This document shows, piece by piece, positions 37,685 to 49,815 of a DNA stretch of 64,000 nucleotides; position 1 is the first letter of the stretch, and each line of letters starts with the position of its first letter. Position numbers and translations under genes: made by a program. The stretch is taken from contig CM067504.1 in the NCBI GenBank assembly GCA_034509495.1, forward strand, positions 5,900,442 to 5,964,441, given 5' to 3'. The stretch comes from Acestrorhynchus altus. Taxonomy: Eukaryota; Chordata; Actinopteri; Characiformes; Acestrorhynchidae. The notes below the pieces were generated by a model. The model did no database searches, was not told where the DNA came from, and was given only the letters and a program-made list of their open reading frames with translations.

Positions 37685-39910
37685 GTGGGCTGTGATTCAG
37701 CATTTTGTTCCTTCCTGAAAATAGGTTTGACGTCCATATTCCATATATTTCCTAAGAAAAATAGTGTGCATGAGGCAAACAGGCACAGTACATGAGACCG
37801 TTACAGTTGAATTTAATGTAGAGACGGGGACTGGTGTCATTAGCTGTACTTGAGCATTAATTATGCTGTTAAAGAGTACAGGCGTCACATGCAGACTGCA
37901 GAAGCGAACCTGTTCTCTGCGGGTTTACATGAAAAGCAGCCGTGGCACTGGAGTCAGGTAAAGGTCAGTACATGCTCGCCTGCCGGGTGATAATTTAAGA
38001 TCTTCTGGCAGATTATGAACTTCTGATCTCAGCTTCTAATGGTGTATTATGATCTATCTGTAAGATTCACCCATCAGGTTCCCATGTTGCATACTTGGCA
38101 GCTGTTGCTTTGGCGGTGGGAGCCCTGGAGACAAGGGGGGAGATCAGTATTGAGGGCAAAGTATGATTTACGGGTGTCATGTTAGAGTGTGTGCCCCAGA
38201 AACAAGGTGTCCCGTCTCTTTGCGCGCTCACTCAAACGCACACATCTGGCTACACCACTTTTATGTACATGGGTTTGTGGTTCCACCAACGCTGGGCAGC
38301 TGTGCTGACTGTATGATCACAGCGCAATACTGATTGTCACTTACAAACACCCAAGACATCCGCACTCCATGAACACTTGTGTGTTTGTTATTTTTTTTTA
38401 TTTGTATTGTGGGTATTTGTGCACATTTAACTGCGTTGTGTGTCATTTGCAGAGTGCTCAGGTTGTTTTAAATCAGTTTCAAATGCATAAAAGCTGAATA
38501 AATATTAGATTTCCTTATGGAAATGTGAATTCTCTCTGGTTAACTTACACAAAATTGTGTATTTTATGTTGCTTCTTGAGAAGAAAACAGTACAAAATAC
38601 TATGTGAAGTTTCTATGGCATTTTTTACTATAGACCAGCAGTCCTCTGGGATCATAGCTTCTTAGGTTCCTTCATTAATGCTGAATTTACAGATCCCTTT
38701 GATCATCTGCTATATTTGAAAAGCATCATGATATTGAATTTAATCCATTTAATACCATCAAGCATTACCCTGATAATTGGTTTATTTTTGGAATTAATGT
38801 GAGCACTAATGCTCACTGAGTAGGCTCTTTGTATATAAAGGGTGATTTACAAGAAGCCCCCCACAGTATCATGTCCCCCTACTTTTCTGAAATAGAATAA
38901 TGAAGAGAGCGGTTTGATTTGGCTTTGTGAGGGGGCGGTAGATTTGAATTGAACTGAATGTTAGATCCACCAAAGGAGGAAAAGACCAGAAGAAGAGAGC
39001 TGCGGCGTTGTTCACTGTATTTCTCTTGACTAGCTGAATGTGTGTGAGTTTTTCAACTTGGCAGATTTACATCCACACCTGATCTGTTCTGTCATGTGCA
39101 GTAAACAATTCCAGCTACCAGTTAAATGTTGAATGTCATTGCTTTGTTCATTTTTTATTGCTACTGCTTGACATATTTATGCTGTTTCTAAATGATCTTT
39201 TTGTCAATTTGTGTCACAAGTTATTACACTCAACTGGAATCGTGAAAATATAACTTAAGGCATCAGTTGAATTTTGAAATATGATATTTTTACTGTTATG
39301 AGCTTATCCCCTGTGCTTCTTGTTTATTTGCTCTGACTGTGTGCCAGGTTATTTTTAATCATCACTTTGTACAGGCTAAACTCATGCACAGTTATGGTTT
39401 AGTTTTACAGTAATGAGCATTACTCTTAACCCCTTAATCCCCTCATTAACCTGTGAGCTGCCTCTTCACTTAATCAGTTATATTACTATTCTCTCAGTCA
39501 GTCAGTTGGTCAATTTATCCACCCGTTCGTCTATCAGTTATACATTATATCAGAAAGCAAGCAAGTAAAATCTAAAATACAATGAATCACTGGCATTACG
39601 ATTTGAGTTTTATAAGCTATCCATTCAGATTTCCACCAGTAAACTGGTGAGTAATCTCCTCACAAGATTTGAGATTTTTAATTAATTCATCGTTGACGTT
39701 TCTTTTCTTTTCAGAGGTGTTAGAGTTTGTGTACAAAGCTGTGTTTGTGTGTCTGCTGGTCCTTTCATCCATTCGTTCAACTGCCTACTTACATGATATT
39801 AGAAATCAGGCAAAAAACAAAGATGACAAAAATGGAGCACAGGTTTTTTGTGGTATCTCAAATGGTTAAACGCACCAGTTTCCATTTATCCTTTTGATTT
39901 TTCTATTACA
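37685..39910. other. zc3h3 intron after finger 2, no repeat family recognised
   Basis: Mostly unique. 37850-38050 is moderately GC-rich and low in repeats. No additional coding exon is needed, because the exons at 37615 and 43115 join SKEK to MPVC in phase 0. Confidence 0.5.
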
Positions 39911-39918
39911 TATATATA

Positions 39919-39962
<44 letters not shown>
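39919..39962 (+). repeat. (TG)n microsatellite
   Basis: About 20 TG units preceded by a short TA run. Confidence 0.95.
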
Positions 39963-39964
<2 letters not shown>

Positions 39965-40269
39965 CAGTACACACAGTACACAGTAAGACAAGCTCATGGT
40001 ATCATGGTATCACATATACCTTTAATCAAGGGAGGACTCACGTGGAAATAGAGAGTACCTGACTTACAAATACAAGAATAAAGTTTGCGTTCTGAATTCC
40101 GGCAAATTTGAAGATTTCCCCTAAGACCTCCTTCACTTGCTTAGGGGCAGACACCTGTCTTTCTTGTTGTTTGTCTGGCAGAAAATAGCTCTCCCTCTGA
40201 GAGTCTTCGCTTTCCTTAAGAATACACACACACACTCGCACTCAACCACAAGCACTTGTTTGGGCTTTT

Positions 40270-40870
40270 GCTCATGTTGCCCCCACCCCCAACCCCCCCC
40301 CCCCCCCCCCAAAACACTCTCGTTCACTCTCGCTCTCGCACCCACTGCACCTGTGACAGTCGTCATGGTCTCCCCCGCCAAGCGCTGAGAGGCCAGCTGC
40401 CCATTTGTCTTAAAGGAGCAATGCCACCTCCTTGTGGGCCCCACCTGTCCTCCATCATAACCCTCCTTCCCTCTCCTCCCTCTCCCTCGCTCTCCAACTG
40501 AATTTAACCCTGCTCCTTATTTCACGTGTACATTCCATGAAGCATGGCTTGAGTTGGTGGCTGAAACTGAAACCAATCCAGTACATCTCCCTCCACCCCC
40601 ATGTAATGCCTGAAACAAGACCCCCACTACCCCTCACCCTCCCCCCAGGCCTGTGGAACACCCAGGCCCCTCCCCGCACATAAACACATCATGGGCACCG
40701 TACAAGCCCCTGCTTAGGTAAATATTTCTGTAGCAGTTAATTAGACAGAAATGATATGACCCCCATCGAGATGAGATTCCACTTAAGGAGGCTCCAGTTT
40801 CCCCTCCCTCTTCTCTCAACCCCCCCCCCCCCACCATACTGCATCTAACCCCTCCACCCACCCCCATGTT
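40270..40870. repeat. C-rich low-complexity region with poly-C runs
   Basis: Includes an 18-base C run (40293-40310), a 12-base C run (40821-40832), and CCCCTCCC/CCTCCC motifs between. The + strand is strongly pyrimidine-biased. Confidence 0.85.
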
Positions 40871-41645
40871 CTATTTCAGGCCTACAGAACACTCAATCAC
40901 ATGCATACTCACACTCCAATTATTCATACATGCAGATAATATTCAGAAAGTCAGGGTCTGCAAACTGCATGCATAACTGTGTCATTGACACATGTGCATA
41001 GTTACTGATTATGCATAAAGAGTGTGAATGTGAGCGCAAGTACACAGTATTTTAATATACATATTTTGACAAGCACTTCATACATATGCTCTGCCGCAAG
41101 CTTGTGTTATGTGTTACTGGCAAGCTCACAAATACCCCCACTGTAATCTTCATGCAACAGTCGCACCCATACACCTTCTAGTATTAATATAATGTGGCAA
41201 AATTACAATGAAGGCTGGTTGTTATGTTTCTTATCAGATGATCATCTTCGCCACCTATTACTTGCATTGTACTGTCTGAAACTTTCAGATTTGCTCTTCT
41301 GCCAATAAATCACTGAATTAACTCACGTTTGTTAAAGAAAAGTTTGGAAAACTTCAGTGGAATCTTCAGGTGTGGATCTCATGAAGCTCAGACAGGGACG
41401 GCACCACACTACTGAAATCTGAAAAAGTGACCCTGTGGCACAAGTATTTTGAAACAAGCTATTTAGACACATTTAAAAGTGAATTCATTTAAATTTTTCC
41501 AGACCTAAAACACAGTGGGTTTGATCATAAATGTCTGTACTTGTGTTGAAGACATGGCAGCTCCTGATTTCTATCACCACAGTAAAGAAATCTGAGTCTC
41601 TACAGTGAGACATTTTACACCAAACCCTCCTGAAATCCCCACACT

Positions 41646-41668
41646 GACTGACTGACTGACTGACTGAC
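41646..41668 (+). repeat. (TGAC)n tetranucleotide repeat
   Basis: About six ACTG/TGAC units. Confidence 0.85.
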
Positions 41669-42053
41669 ACATCTGTTTACTCAGTGACTGAATTCTGCAC
41701 AAAATGTAGATAAATCACTGGCATTCCCCTTTAAGTGGTATGATCCCATTCAGATTCCATCCAGTAAACTGTCTCAAAACAAGACTGAGTTCTAATGAAT
41801 ATATATTTATTAATTACAATATATAGTTTAAATATATTTTGTTCTTAATTTAATTAAAACATTTTAACTCATATTTTCTATTCATTACATTTAAAGTGAT
41901 ACATTTCAAACTTTTCAAGATTTTGGTTTTAATTTTGATGTTGATTTTTAACTCAGATGTAAAAAAGTATGAAATATCACTTTGCATTTAATGAAAATTT
42001 GATTTTTCTCTTTTTATATCAAATTATGAACAATATTTAAAATTTCTGAGATG

Positions 42054-42163
<110 letters not shown>

Positions 42164-42829
42164 ATCACAGCATGTACAGCATCAGAGTTTTATAACTAAT
42201 GCACAAATACACTCCTTATCTATATTTTACAATTAAGGGACTTTCATTCATGTTCTCTTATATCTGGTCTACTTGGAATTTGTTGTTCTGCTCTTACAAA
42301 TCAGATTTCTAATACACAATTTTTATTTATGATGCCCCAATAATAAAGCCCACACATTTAACAAATAGACCATGTCCTAAAATGAATTGTTCCCATTAAT
42401 TTAAGGTTCATATTTAGAACAAAACTGAATTGAGATTAGTGTGAGCAGTGACTGTCCTCTCACTGAACGACCACAGAGTTTTGGAAATGTGCCTCCAGTG
42501 CCCCATTCCAGTTTGAAATTAAGATTTGAACTGGTTATGCCTCTATGTCAGACATTCAACCAGTTAGTACTTAACTTTTAGTTTTATTATTTTTCCCTAA
42601 TATGTACAGATTAATTGCAACCTGTGGGTGGTGGGGCTCCACAGTGCTGAAAAGTGGTGGGTCAAATGCTTGCTTACCCCTGTGGTTCCAGTGTCTTAAA
42701 CCTTAAACAGCACTAATTAGCTTTGGAAGTTCATAGTATCAAGAAATCTCAAACCAAAAGGTCTTATCTTTAAAAATAGGATATACAAGTTCTGTCTGTA
42801 GCTCTACAACATTTTGGCTGCTTATATGT

Positions 42830-43030
42830 AAAGGGTGTTAGAAAGTATTGATAAATCGAAATATTGGGATATTATATTTTGCAAAACTGTATCGGTTCTC
42901 AAACAGTATCACATTATGAATTTTAGATACAAAGGTTGGAGTTAGACAGTGGTTCAGAAGTTTGATTCGTCAGCCCTGCATTGTGATAATACCATATTGA
43001 CAGGTTCTTTCTGATACACAGCCCTGTTTT
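42830..43030. repeat. Possible decayed foldback element
   Basis: GTATTGATAAATCGAAATATTGG with GTATCACATTATG and a right edge ATACCATATTGACAGG to ACAGCCCT recalls the GGGCTG...GATAT family at 22080. It ends about 85 bp before the exon at 43115. Confidence 0.4.
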
Positions 43031-43114
43031 ATATTATTATACAGTGAGATTCACCATTTCAAAAACCTGTCGAAGCCGCATTCAATCTTTTCATTTTCCT
43101 GTCTCTCTTTTCAG

Positions 43115-43246
43115 ATGCCCGTATGTTCGTACTTCTTGAAGGGAATCTGTAACAACAGTAGCTGTCCCTACAGCCATGTTTATGTGTCTCGTAAGGCAGC
43201 TGTGTGTCAAGACTTCATCAGAGGCTACTGTCCTCAAGGAGAGAAG
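43115..43246 (+). CDS. zc3h3: zc3h3 exon with CCCH finger 3 and first half of finger 4
   Basis: A 132-nt exon of exactly 44 codons in phase 0 at both ends, with acceptor CTTTTCAG and donor GAGAAG|GTAACC. The protein opens MPVCSYFLKGIC; the Met is internal, following SKEK of the previous exon, and is not a start codon. Finger 3 is C-x7-C-x4-C-x3-H (ending CPYSH). The linker VYVSRKAAV leads to finger 4, whose first two Cys lie in CQDFIRGYC. PQGEK ends the exon and the third Cys is the first codon of the next exon. Because both flanking introns are phase 0, skipping this exon would keep frame but would remove finger 3 and half of finger 4, leaving four fingers at most with a hybrid junction. Confidence 0.97.
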
Positions 43247-43791
43247 GTAACCCACACTTTCAACACAGCAGTATCTCTGCCTCTCAACAGGCGCACATTT
43301 ACACACAAGCGCTCAGTCCACACACACCTACACGCCACAACGGATACTAGTATAAATGGGGTTCATTGTGGGACGGGTTAACCCGCCTCCGTTTAATCAA
43401 ATCTAACTTTTAAAAATGAAATCCGTTGTACTGTTTTAGACTGTTCATAATAAGGTGTCGCACTGCAGCACTTAATCAGTGAAAAACACCTGACTTAGAA
43501 CATTTTAGAAGGGTCCTCACAGTCTTCTGCAAAGACAAATAGGGAAAGTTCCAACTGCAAGAACCAAAAGTCTTCTCATTGTTACGAAACAAATTTTATT
43601 GCAAGCTAGAATTTCTGCTGAAGGATGTGTTACTAATTCATCACTCTCTAAGGTGCCCAAATCAAAATATTATGAAGCCATCGTTTATCCATCCTTTAAA
43701 TATAACTGTATATTAGTTTTTGTACAGTGTTCCTAAAGTAAAGGTTTATGCAGGGTTAAGGATGCTGACCTTTAGCCCTCCTCAGGGTCAT

Positions 43792-43807
43792 AGGGGTTAG
43801 GGTTAGG
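43792..43807 (+). repeat. Two telomere-like TTAGGG units
   Basis: GGGGTTAGGGTTAGG. Too short to call an interstitial telomere array. Confidence 0.5.
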
Positions 43808-44149
43808 TCTCCATGGAGTCTTCGAATGGCAGACAAATTGTGGGTGTAAACTCGATGATCACATGACCCTTCCATCTGCTCCCCAGCAGCTCCCACCGCA
43901 CCCGTTGAGTTCAGTTTCCCTTTACAGCATGTGGGTAAATACACAGCCCCATGTACGCTGATATTTAAAGAACCTTTTAAAAATGGTTTCATGTTACACC
44001 AAAATGGAGTTTCATCTTTTCAAAAACTTCTCAAAAGTTTTCTTGTACACGATTCGTTCCTAATATTTCAAAAATGACCTATATTTTAACCATATATGAA
44101 TGGAATTGCTATACACTGTACCTATCTAGACATTTCAGGATCAGTGGGG

Positions 44150-44565
44150 TACTGGTGTCAGGATCCTTCCCATACAGCTTGAGTGTTCTCACTCAGTTCT
44201 GCAGATTGTACGGTAGGGGTGGAGTGTTGATAGAGCGTCCAATAGCACACGATTTCAATCAGGGATAGATCTGGTGAAGCAACTGGTCATGGTACAGTAT
44301 CTGTGTCTACAAGGTGAACTCTATGCAGACGAGTGTTGTCCTGTTAGAATAGCACACCGGAGTGTCTGTCCCGAAAAAGAAGGACCACTGGCTGCAGGAA
44401 CTCACTAATGTAACGTTGGGCTGTCAAGGACCGAAAGTGATCTGGCATCATACAAGAGACAAAAGTAGGACATGTCACTGAAGATGACCTGACACTGAAG
44501 ATGCCTGGCACAACACCATTAAAGTTGTGCTTTGCAATTAGTTGGTTCCTTCTGCGTGTATCTAT
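44150..44565 (-). mobile_element. Tc1/mariner-like transposon remnant (family A)
   Basis: The + strand has the shared blocks GAGTGTTCTCACTCAGTTCTG, TCAATCAGGGATAGATCTGG, GCTGTCAAGGACCG and GGCACAACACCATTAAAG, in the same order as copies at 19.7 and 55.2 kb. Minus-strand pieces such as PVVLLFRDRHSGVLF are recognisable transposase fragments. Confidence 0.8.
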
Positions 44566-45389
44566 AAAAATAAGTGTTATCATTTGGTGCCATCTCTGTA
44601 TTTAAGTAACGTTATGTGCAGTAACCAGTGCACTCGCACAATAAAGGTGAGCTCCACTGACTTGGCTGTTTGGGGCTAATTTTCTTTTAATGAAATGGCT
44701 TTGTGATTTTCTGTTTCATGTTATGCCTCAAGGCATTGTTCCATCATGTTCCCTTCTTTACTTTCTTTTTCTTTCCCACCATCACCTCTTTTTATCTCTG
44801 TCCCTTTATTCTGTTGGGTTTTTTTTTTTCTCCTTTTATTCACCCGCTCCATTTGTTCATCTTTAGCTTTTTCCTTCGTCGTAACAAATGCATTCTCTTG
44901 CTGTCAGGGCTCATTTAAATATTTGGGGAGAGAATGCGAATATATAAAGAGAGAGATATTAATATTTATTCTATTAGCTGAAGTGCTTAGGTCTGTAATT
45001 TTGCACCCTCCCAAAAGCACTGTCTCAGATATGATGGATAGCATGCCGTAATTATGGACGTGAAAAAGTGCTGATGACGGCAGTACAGGCGAGAGGCCAG
45101 CGATGGATATGCCAGCGGAGCAAGGGTTAAAGCGCACTCTCATCCTCTCCATTTCTCTCCCCCTCTTTTTTTCACTCCATCTCTCTTCTCTTGCCTTGTT
45201 CTCGCCATCTGTCTCTCTGTCTCCAGCTCACGCTGTCTTCCCGCCCGGCCTTTTCCAGCTTCTCTGCTACAAATCCTTCCACTTTTCCTCTCCATCATTC
45301 TTTCCCTCTTCTCTTTCTTTCACCATGCATCTTTTTTCCCCTCTGTACTCTCATTCTGTCCTTCTGGTCCTGTTTTCATTGCTTGTGTT

Positions 45390-45390
<1 letters not shown>

Positions 45391-45448
<58 letters not shown>
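45391..45448 (+). repeat. (CT)n microsatellite
   Basis: About 28 units inside a pyrimidine-rich block that runs from about 45140 to 45560. Confidence 0.97.
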
Positions 45449-45451
<3 letters not shown>

Positions 45452-45500
45452 CTCACTCCTCTCTCAGTATCCTCATCTTTTTCTCCCCTTCTCACTAACA

Positions 45501-45504
<4 letters not shown>

Positions 45505-45559
<55 letters not shown>
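45505..45559 (+). repeat. (CT)n microsatellite, second array
   Basis: About 26 units. The long open frames here on both strands are caused by this array. Confidence 0.97.
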
Positions 45560-45565
<6 letters not shown>

Positions 45566-47308
45566 TAACATTGTAAAATGTGCTGACTCGTTCTGCTTTG
45601 TGGCCAGTAGAAAGCTCTTCTAATAGGCCCCAGAGACTTTCCAGCCTTCTTTAAATCAAGTGGAAAATTGTTAACTTGTGCTGGTATAAAGATGTTCCAT
45701 CCACTTCTCCTTTTTTTCATGCATCTCCTTTTCCCCTCTCTTTCACTGCTTTTATGTAAATGAAAATGTATGGGTGAGCAGGGCTGGCACAGGCGAGGCC
45801 TTTCATGTGTTTTCTTTGCTGAAAGAGGCAGCTATTCACATCACAGTTAATGAACCTTCTCTTAGTGTCCACCTAACAACAACCTTATTCTTTCCCATTA
45901 TTTCACAGCCTGCTTCAGTAGACGCACTCCATGGGACTAAGCTGCTACTCTGTTTCTGTAACTGCCTGTGATCTTATATAGAGGCCGTGATCCATGGAAA
46001 TCCAGGAGTTCCTTTACAGTTTATATATGTTTGCAGTTTTGCCGTTTCGTGACCAGATTTTGATTTATTTATGAATGTTGAGATCAGTGTAGCTAACAAT
46101 AATAACCTGGCAAATTTGCCTCAGATGGTATTGTTATTTGATCTTAAGTATAAAGGCTTATGCTGTTTTTGGTACTGAATGATGCGCTGTTTAGACGACT
46201 ATTCATAAGAATCATCAGATAAACAGCACAGAGTGAAAACAGCATGTTACACAGTGTAAAAGCACGTAAGTAAGCATATTCAGAATCAGAAAATTAAATA
46301 TTTGCCAGTTTGCATGTTTTGTATCAAGTATGTGAGGGTGTATACACGCAATTTGGATTCTGCCAATTAACGCAGCATTATGTGACATCAAAATGATTGT
46401 GATGCTCCACTGACCTGTAATAGGTAGTACACCATTGTTGGCATTGCTGCTCGAGGTTCTGCATGCCAGAAACTGCACTACAGAACTTGAAAAAGTGGAC
46501 AGAAAATGAGAACTTTGCAATGCTGCATAACCAATTCATATTCATGTAAATCCAGTATTACTCAACCACATCAGTCCACATGCTTCTTTTCATTTTACTG
46601 ATGAAGTGCCAATTTGGGCACTTAAGGCTCAGATGTGGGTTACATTTAATTGTGATCTTAAGTATGTCTCAGAATCCAGAAATGCAAATCCTGACCTTTA
46701 GGGGAAGCTCAAAGTGTGAATTCTATGCCCTGTCTGTAGGGGGAGCCCAAGAGTTGAGAAGTTGAATTTCTTATAGTTTGTACCTAATTAGTCTTATAGT
46801 TTCAGTCCAGAACCGAAGAACTAAATGCCGATTGACCATAATGGTAAAAACTTTTGTCAGTGGGCAACACAGAATAGGGTTCAGTTCTCTGAATGGGTAA
46901 GCACACCTTGGGCAAGTGTGTCAGTCTAATGTCATTAATGTAAGTTGTATTGTATTGTGTGAGTATTAGTTATTTACATACAGGGCAGTTAGGATTATGG
47001 TCAGGTCTGAATGTAAAGGCTGCTTTTCCCCACATCCTGTTTCAGACCTTTGGATGAGTGACGCACCAGATCGACATCATCAGTCAAACTAGAAACAAAT
47101 GGGTGTTGGAAAAAAAATAAAAAGGGCCCAAATGCTCCTCAGAGATGGGGTGAAATTGGAATCGACTGAGCTCAAGTGGAGAAGGATTTAGCAAATTGGA
47201 GCAATTAGCCACGAGGGTGGTGAGTGATGATGTTGTCTATAGGATGATGTAGGGGGTATTAGAGAGCAGGACTCATGGGCTGCGATAATCTTGTCCCATG
47301 AGACACTG

Positions 47309-47310
<2 letters not shown>

Positions 47311-47370
<60 letters not shown>

Positions 47371-47371
47371 G
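47311..47371 (+). repeat. (TG)n followed by an 18-base G run
   Basis: TG units to 47353 then G only from 47354 to 47371. Confidence 0.95.
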
Positions 47372-47812
47372 CACATGCATGCATGTTGGTGTGTGAATGC
47401 TTTTACTTAAGAAATCTATTTTGGTTTAAAAAAATCTTGATATTCTTTAGAGGTGAAATGCACTGCAGGGCTGGTGTCTGTCTGTGTGTATTCAGCAGCA
47501 AAGAACACTATAATGCACACATGGAATAGTCCTGATGTGCCATTATTGATCATGTCGATTCCTGAGCCATTGAATGTATTTCTTCTTGAAGGATCATCTA
47601 AAAGAGGAAGCAGGAAGCAAAGCAGCTGCTCAGAATAATCACCAGTTTAAGAGCGAATGATTTTAAATACGGTTATCCAAATTCTTTTACTTAGTACAGT
47701 AATCTTTACTCCGAACCTCCTGCTCTCCTTCCAAATAAACAGGACCGGTTCACTTGTAATGAAACATGCAGTTGGTCCGTGTTTTTAAAGCAGTTATGAT
47801 ATTCATAATTTA

Positions 47813-48315
47813 CACTGATCAGCCAAAACATTATGGCCTAGTTTTTACACTCGCTCACAGAGAAGCTATGCTGTGGGTGGTGGGTCATTCTCAGTACTGC
47901 AGTGACACTAACCTGGTGGTGTGTTGGTTTGACACCGCAGTGCTGCTGGGGTGTTTAAACCCTGTGTCCACTCACTGTCCACTCGATAGGCACTCTTACC
48001 TAGTTGCGTCATCAATGCTGGCAAGATGCTGCTGGATGGATTTATGGCTGGACTTTTTTCAGTCCAGCAATGAAAATGAGGGATTTAAACACTCCAGGAG
48101 CACTGCTCTGTGATCCACTCGTACCAGCACAACACACACCAACACACCACCACCGTGTCAGTGTCACTGCAGTGCTGAGAATGACCCACCACCCACATAA
48201 TAGCTGCTCTGTGGTGGTCCTGTGGGGTCCTGATCATTGAAGATCAGGGTGAAAGGAGGAGAATAAAGTCTGCAGAGAAACAGATGGACTACAGTCTGTA
48301 ATTATAGAACTACAA
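47813..48315. mobile_element. Palindromic nonautonomous DNA transposon, both arms
   Basis: Starts ACACTGATCAGCCAAAACATT. The left arm contains GGTGGTGGGTCATTCTCAGT, CTGCAGTGACACTAACCTGG and CAGTGCTGCTGGGGTGTTTA. The right arm, from about 48070, has their reverse complements (AAACACTCCAGGAGCACTG, GTGTCAGTGTCACTGCAG, GAGAATGACCCACCACC) and ends in CAGATGGACTACAGTCTG. No coding capacity. Confidence 0.85.
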
Positions 48316-48317
48316 AA

Positions 48318-48492
48318 TAAGCCACAACACCATGTGGGACACTGGGGTTCGATTCCCAGTCTGGCAACTATTCTGGGCTACATCAAAAAGAATCCTTGGG
48401 CAAGACTCCCAACGCTACTGTGATGACTCCCCACCTCTGTGATGTGAATAACCTTGTAAGTCAGCCAAATGCCATAAATGTAAATGTAAAAC
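48318..48492 (+). repeat. tRNA-derived SINE, second family
   Basis: Box B-like GGGGTTCGATTCCCAGTCTG, then AATCCTTGGGCAAGACTCCC and the tail AGCCAAATGCCATAAATGTA AATGTAA, a common fish SINE end. It sits directly after the palindromic element. Confidence 0.75.
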
Positions 48493-48759
48493 ATTCATCT
48501 TTGGAGAAGTTCCTCACTGCTGCCATGGCTGGGAATAATGTCAGTTAATGACAGTCAAGACCACAAAATGGAACTGCTCTGAATATCATAGTTAAAACAA
48601 AGAATTCAAACTGGACTGGGATTAAAATAGGTGATAAATGGTCCATTAATATATTCCTGGATTGGCCCTGATCACGAGACACTACTTTAAACCATGCCTG
48701 AGTGGACTTTATGCTTTGGATCATTGGTTTGTCTTATTCATCATTCTAAAGAAGACATT

Positions 48760-49815
48760 TCTACGTAAATGTTTTCTTGAAGATTCGTAGATTCACCAGT
48801 GTTTTCCCGTGTGGGATTTGTTCAGTTTACAGGGACACTGGAATTCATCATCATAAGAGCTGTGAACAGTTCTGTGGTTTTGAAACACATGATGAATCTG
48901 ACATTTTGTTTGGATTTTTCTCAAGAACAAATTTTGGAGAAGGTATTGGTGTGCCGTTGCAGGGTCCATCCACATTTCATTTTCAGCTGTCTGACTGATG
49001 GTAGGAGGCTGCTCTCTAAAATCTGTTTATACTGGACTGCAGTTATTCTTCCTTCCACTCTCTGTAGAGCTCTAGTACCTGATGCTTGCATACACCTTCT
49101 AAGCATCATTGATCCTCCACCATGTTTTACATGGGAATTGTTGTGTTCTCTTCATGGGCATAAGGTTTTCTTTTTGTCTCACGACAAAAATCTGTGAATT
49201 ATGATCGAAAGTATCAGCGTTGGTCTCATTAAACAACGTAATGTTCCAAAATTCATCTTTTTTGTTAGAGTGGTGTTCTGTAAGGATGCTGCCTGGTATC
49301 TAGAGGGATGCAAAGGCTTACTGCCTGTTTTTCTCCCAAAAAATCCAGACTTTCACTGTGCAGATGTGGTCTTTTAATTCTATTTGCCTCTAAGGACATC
49401 TTTAATTCTCTTGCTGTTTGTTTTGGATTCTGGCAGAGCCCCTCGACCAATTTTCCTGGCAGTTCTTTGAGTTATTTTTCTTGGTCTTCCACTTCTTGGT
49501 ACTCTTTGTGTGTCCACATTTTATTCCAATTCTGGATTATGGTCTTCACGGTTGCTAATGGTATCCCAAAACACTTAGATATCTTTTATTATCCCTCCCT
49601 GGCTCTATGTAATGTTAGTCATTTCTTTCTGAGTGCTTCTGACAGCTGTTTTCCTGATTCTATCTGTGTTGCTCTGAGCAAACTGGTCGAGACTGCTCCA
49701 GCAAATGATTAGACCTGTGTGCTGAATTACAGTCTAATCTAGCAAACCTGATGCAATTAATCAAGCATTAAGTGCTGGCATTGATTTTTTGTAAAGCTCG
49801 GAGACATAATATGAC
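48760..49815 (-). mobile_element. Tc1-like transposon, nearly complete but degraded
   Basis: Read on the minus strand, the N-terminal DNA-binding part lies at about 49265-49710 (KQTARELKMSLEANRIKRP is visible), and the catalytic part at 48790-49150, where the frame has GGGSMMLRRCMQASG, GTRALQRVEGRITAVQY and KQILESSLLPS. Several stops separate the parts. With about 1.05 kb it is the longest Tc1 copy in the window. Confidence 0.82.

Noticed and set aside
43115..43381. ATG at 43115 as a start codon of a small CCCH protein
   Set aside because: A splice acceptor precedes it and phase 0 joins it to SKEK of the previous exon; it is an internal Met.
43792..43807. Interstitial telomeric repeat
   Set aside because: Only two TTAGGG units; expected by chance.
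45103..45720. Long Ser/Leu and Arg/Glu open frames on both strands
   Set aside because: Produced by (CT)n arrays.
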